Assembly: GCA_905221605.1 (NCBI GenBank)
Contig: CAJNDS010002172.1
Coordinates: 604,613-614,691 of the forward strand
Source: Symbiodinium natans
Taxonomy: Eukaryota; Sar; Dinophyceae; Suessiales; Symbiodiniaceae
DNA: 10,079 nucleotides
Direction of reading: 5' to 3'
Part shown: piece by piece, positions 9,573 through 10,079 of the stretch
Layout: each line of letters opens with the position of its first letter
How positions within the stretch are numbered: position 1 is the stretch's first letter
Translations under genes and position numbers: made by a program
The notes under the pieces: model-generated
The model's database searches: none
What the model was told of the DNA's origin: nothing
What the model saw: the letters and a program-made list of their open reading frames with translations, nothing else

Positions 9573-9734
9573 CATGTCAGGAATGCGAACCAGTTGTTGG
9601 TTTTTACCACGCTCACGAACTACTCCAAAGTGGATACCTGGAGCAAGAAGGCCGGCTATGGGTTTAGGGTTTTGGGCACCAAGCTGCAAATGCAGGTTCA
9701 GCTGTTGACTTGGGATTTAGGGTTGAGTGCTTAG
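9573..9734 (+). CDS. Putative exon running through a telomere-like motif
   Basis: Open for 53 codons from TAG (9570-9572) to TAG (9732-9734): HVRNANQLLVFTTLTNYSKV, DTWSKKAGYGFRVLGTKLQM, QVQLLTWDLGLSA. Most codons end in G or C. A single telomere-like unit (GGGTTTAGGGTTTTGGG, 9660-9676) lies inside the open frame and is read as GFRVLG, so it does not break the frame. CATGTCAG|GAATG (about 9574-9585) is a possible acceptor. The minus strand (9492-9689) is also open but less convincing. No family recognised. Confidence 0.45.
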   Translation, partial: HVRNANQLLVFTTLTNYSKVDTWSKKAGYGFRVLGTKLQMQVQLLTWDLGLSA

Positions 9735-9783
9735 GGTGTCTTGCTCAAGGGACAATAGCAGGGGCTGCAAGATCAGAGTCTTA

Positions 9784-9803
9784 GTCCTACCACCCTATAG
9801 GAC
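9784..9803. repeat. Small hairpin
   Basis: GTCCTA at 9784-9789 pairs with TAGGAC at 9798-9803, directly left of the TA repeat. Confidence 0.6.
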
Positions 9804-9804
9804 C

Positions 9805-9832
9805 CATATATATATATATATATATATACATA
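9805..9832. repeat. TA microsatellite
   Basis: About 11 TA units, then TACATACAGAAAACGT; the flank is the reverse complement of that at 2763-2792. Confidence 0.96.
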
Positions 9833-9916
9833 CAGAAAACGTCATACTGCAGGCCCGAGTTTTATGTACATGCCTTTTCGGGCTCTTTTTTTCATCATAA
9901 GTATTTGCAACATAAA

Positions 9917-9996
9917 CAATGAGATGGATGGGTTTACGTCGGGAGGGTGGGCTGCGCAATGAGATAGATGGGTTTAAGTATGGAGTGTAGGCTGAA
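9917..9996 (+). repeat. 40-bp tandem duplication
   Basis: Two units (9917-9956 and 9957-9996) starting CAATGAGAT(G/A)GATGGGTTTA, matching at 32 of 40 positions. The period is not a multiple of three, and no coding frame is apparent. Confidence 0.9.
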
Positions 9997-10026
9997 CTAC
10001 ATCAGCTACGTTACCTTTAGCCTTTG

Positions 10027-10050
10027 GTCATAGAATCCTTACTCTATGAC
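10027..10050. repeat. Perfect 8-bp stem-loop
   Basis: GTCATAGA (10027-10034) and TCTATGAC (10043-10050) with an 8-nt loop. Unique 3' sequence beyond it ends in a G-rich run. Confidence 0.75.
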
Positions 10051-10079
10051 TGGTTATAGAAGGGGGGGGAAAGGAAAAC

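Noticed and set aside
9492-9689. 65-codon minus ORF
   Set aside because: Overlaps the + frame at 9573-9734, which has G/C-ending codons and better protein texture.
1-10079. CRISPR array or bacterial origin
   Set aside because: Repeats are contiguous heptamers without spacers, and there are no operons or Shine-Dalgarno-led genes.
1-10079. Dinoflagellate spliced-leader sequence as proof of organism
   Set aside because: I looked for the CCGTAGCCATTTTGGCTCAAG-type motif on both strands and did not see it, so assignment rests on telomere type and island texture only.
1-10079. Assembly artefact explaining all alternations
   Set aside because: Many distinct unique islands, graded array decay and synonymous-only differences between duplicated flanks are hard to produce by misassembly, although individual junctions (for example 5107-5145) should be verified with long reads.

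Overview
The window is eukaryotic. It is saturated with the telomere-type heptamer TTTAGGG/CCCTAAA in both orientations, with more than 40 separate arrays from one end to the other. There is no bacterial-style operon, no rRNA or tRNA gene and no long open reading frame. The heptamer is used as a telomere repeat by most plants, many dinoflagellates, chromerids and some other protists. The peptide-like islands between arrays are 60-250 bp, often rich in G/C at codon third positions, and nearly all read on the + strand. I infer an alveolate, most likely a dinoflagellate. This is not proven: I found no dinoflagellate spliced-leader sequence, and a plant or chromerid subtelomere remains possible.

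Layout. 1-1000: a long perfect G-strand array (about 54-204), then degenerate sequence with short hairpins and a poly-T/poly-G run. 1000-2520: alternating G- and C-strand arrays separated by exon-like islands (985-1089, 1282-1353, 1407-1538, 1595-1702, 1795-1918, 2256-2417), ending in a head-to-head G/C junction at 2400-2511. 2520-3080: TA microsatellites, C-rich low-complexity sequence and an 8-mer TTTTAGGG array. 3081-3720: an exon-like island whose 3' end is duplicated on the other side of a telomeric array, followed by degenerate tandem repeats. 3720-5400: several of the best coding-like islands (3993-4115, 4553-4666, 4984-5115, 5152-5192 with 5268-5379), a 103-bp near-perfect inverted repeat, and a palindromic head-to-head telomere junction. 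5400-8080: further islands, including the clearest splice-site-bounded exon (7019-7104) and a third array bracketed by direct repeats (7698-7719 and 7964-7985). 8080-10079: sparser islands, two open frames without an early ATG (8481-8735, 9573-9734), an inverted repeat bracketing an array, and a 3' stretch of TA repeat and 40-bp tandem repeats.

How it may work together. The islands look like exons of one or more + strand genes and the arrays look like intron filling. In three places an array is bracketed by direct copies of flanking, apparently coding, sequence (15, 22 and about 31 bp). One of these is a perfect 15-bp duplication containing AG|GT, where removal of exactly one period (90 bp) restores an uninterrupted frame. 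That is what intron gain by insertion of telomeric repeats, with target duplication or break repair, would look like. No island could be assigned to a known protein family. Several encode hydrophobic helices, so a multi-pass membrane protein is possible. The alternative is a subtelomeric graveyard of shuffled exon fragments; RNA-seq would decide.
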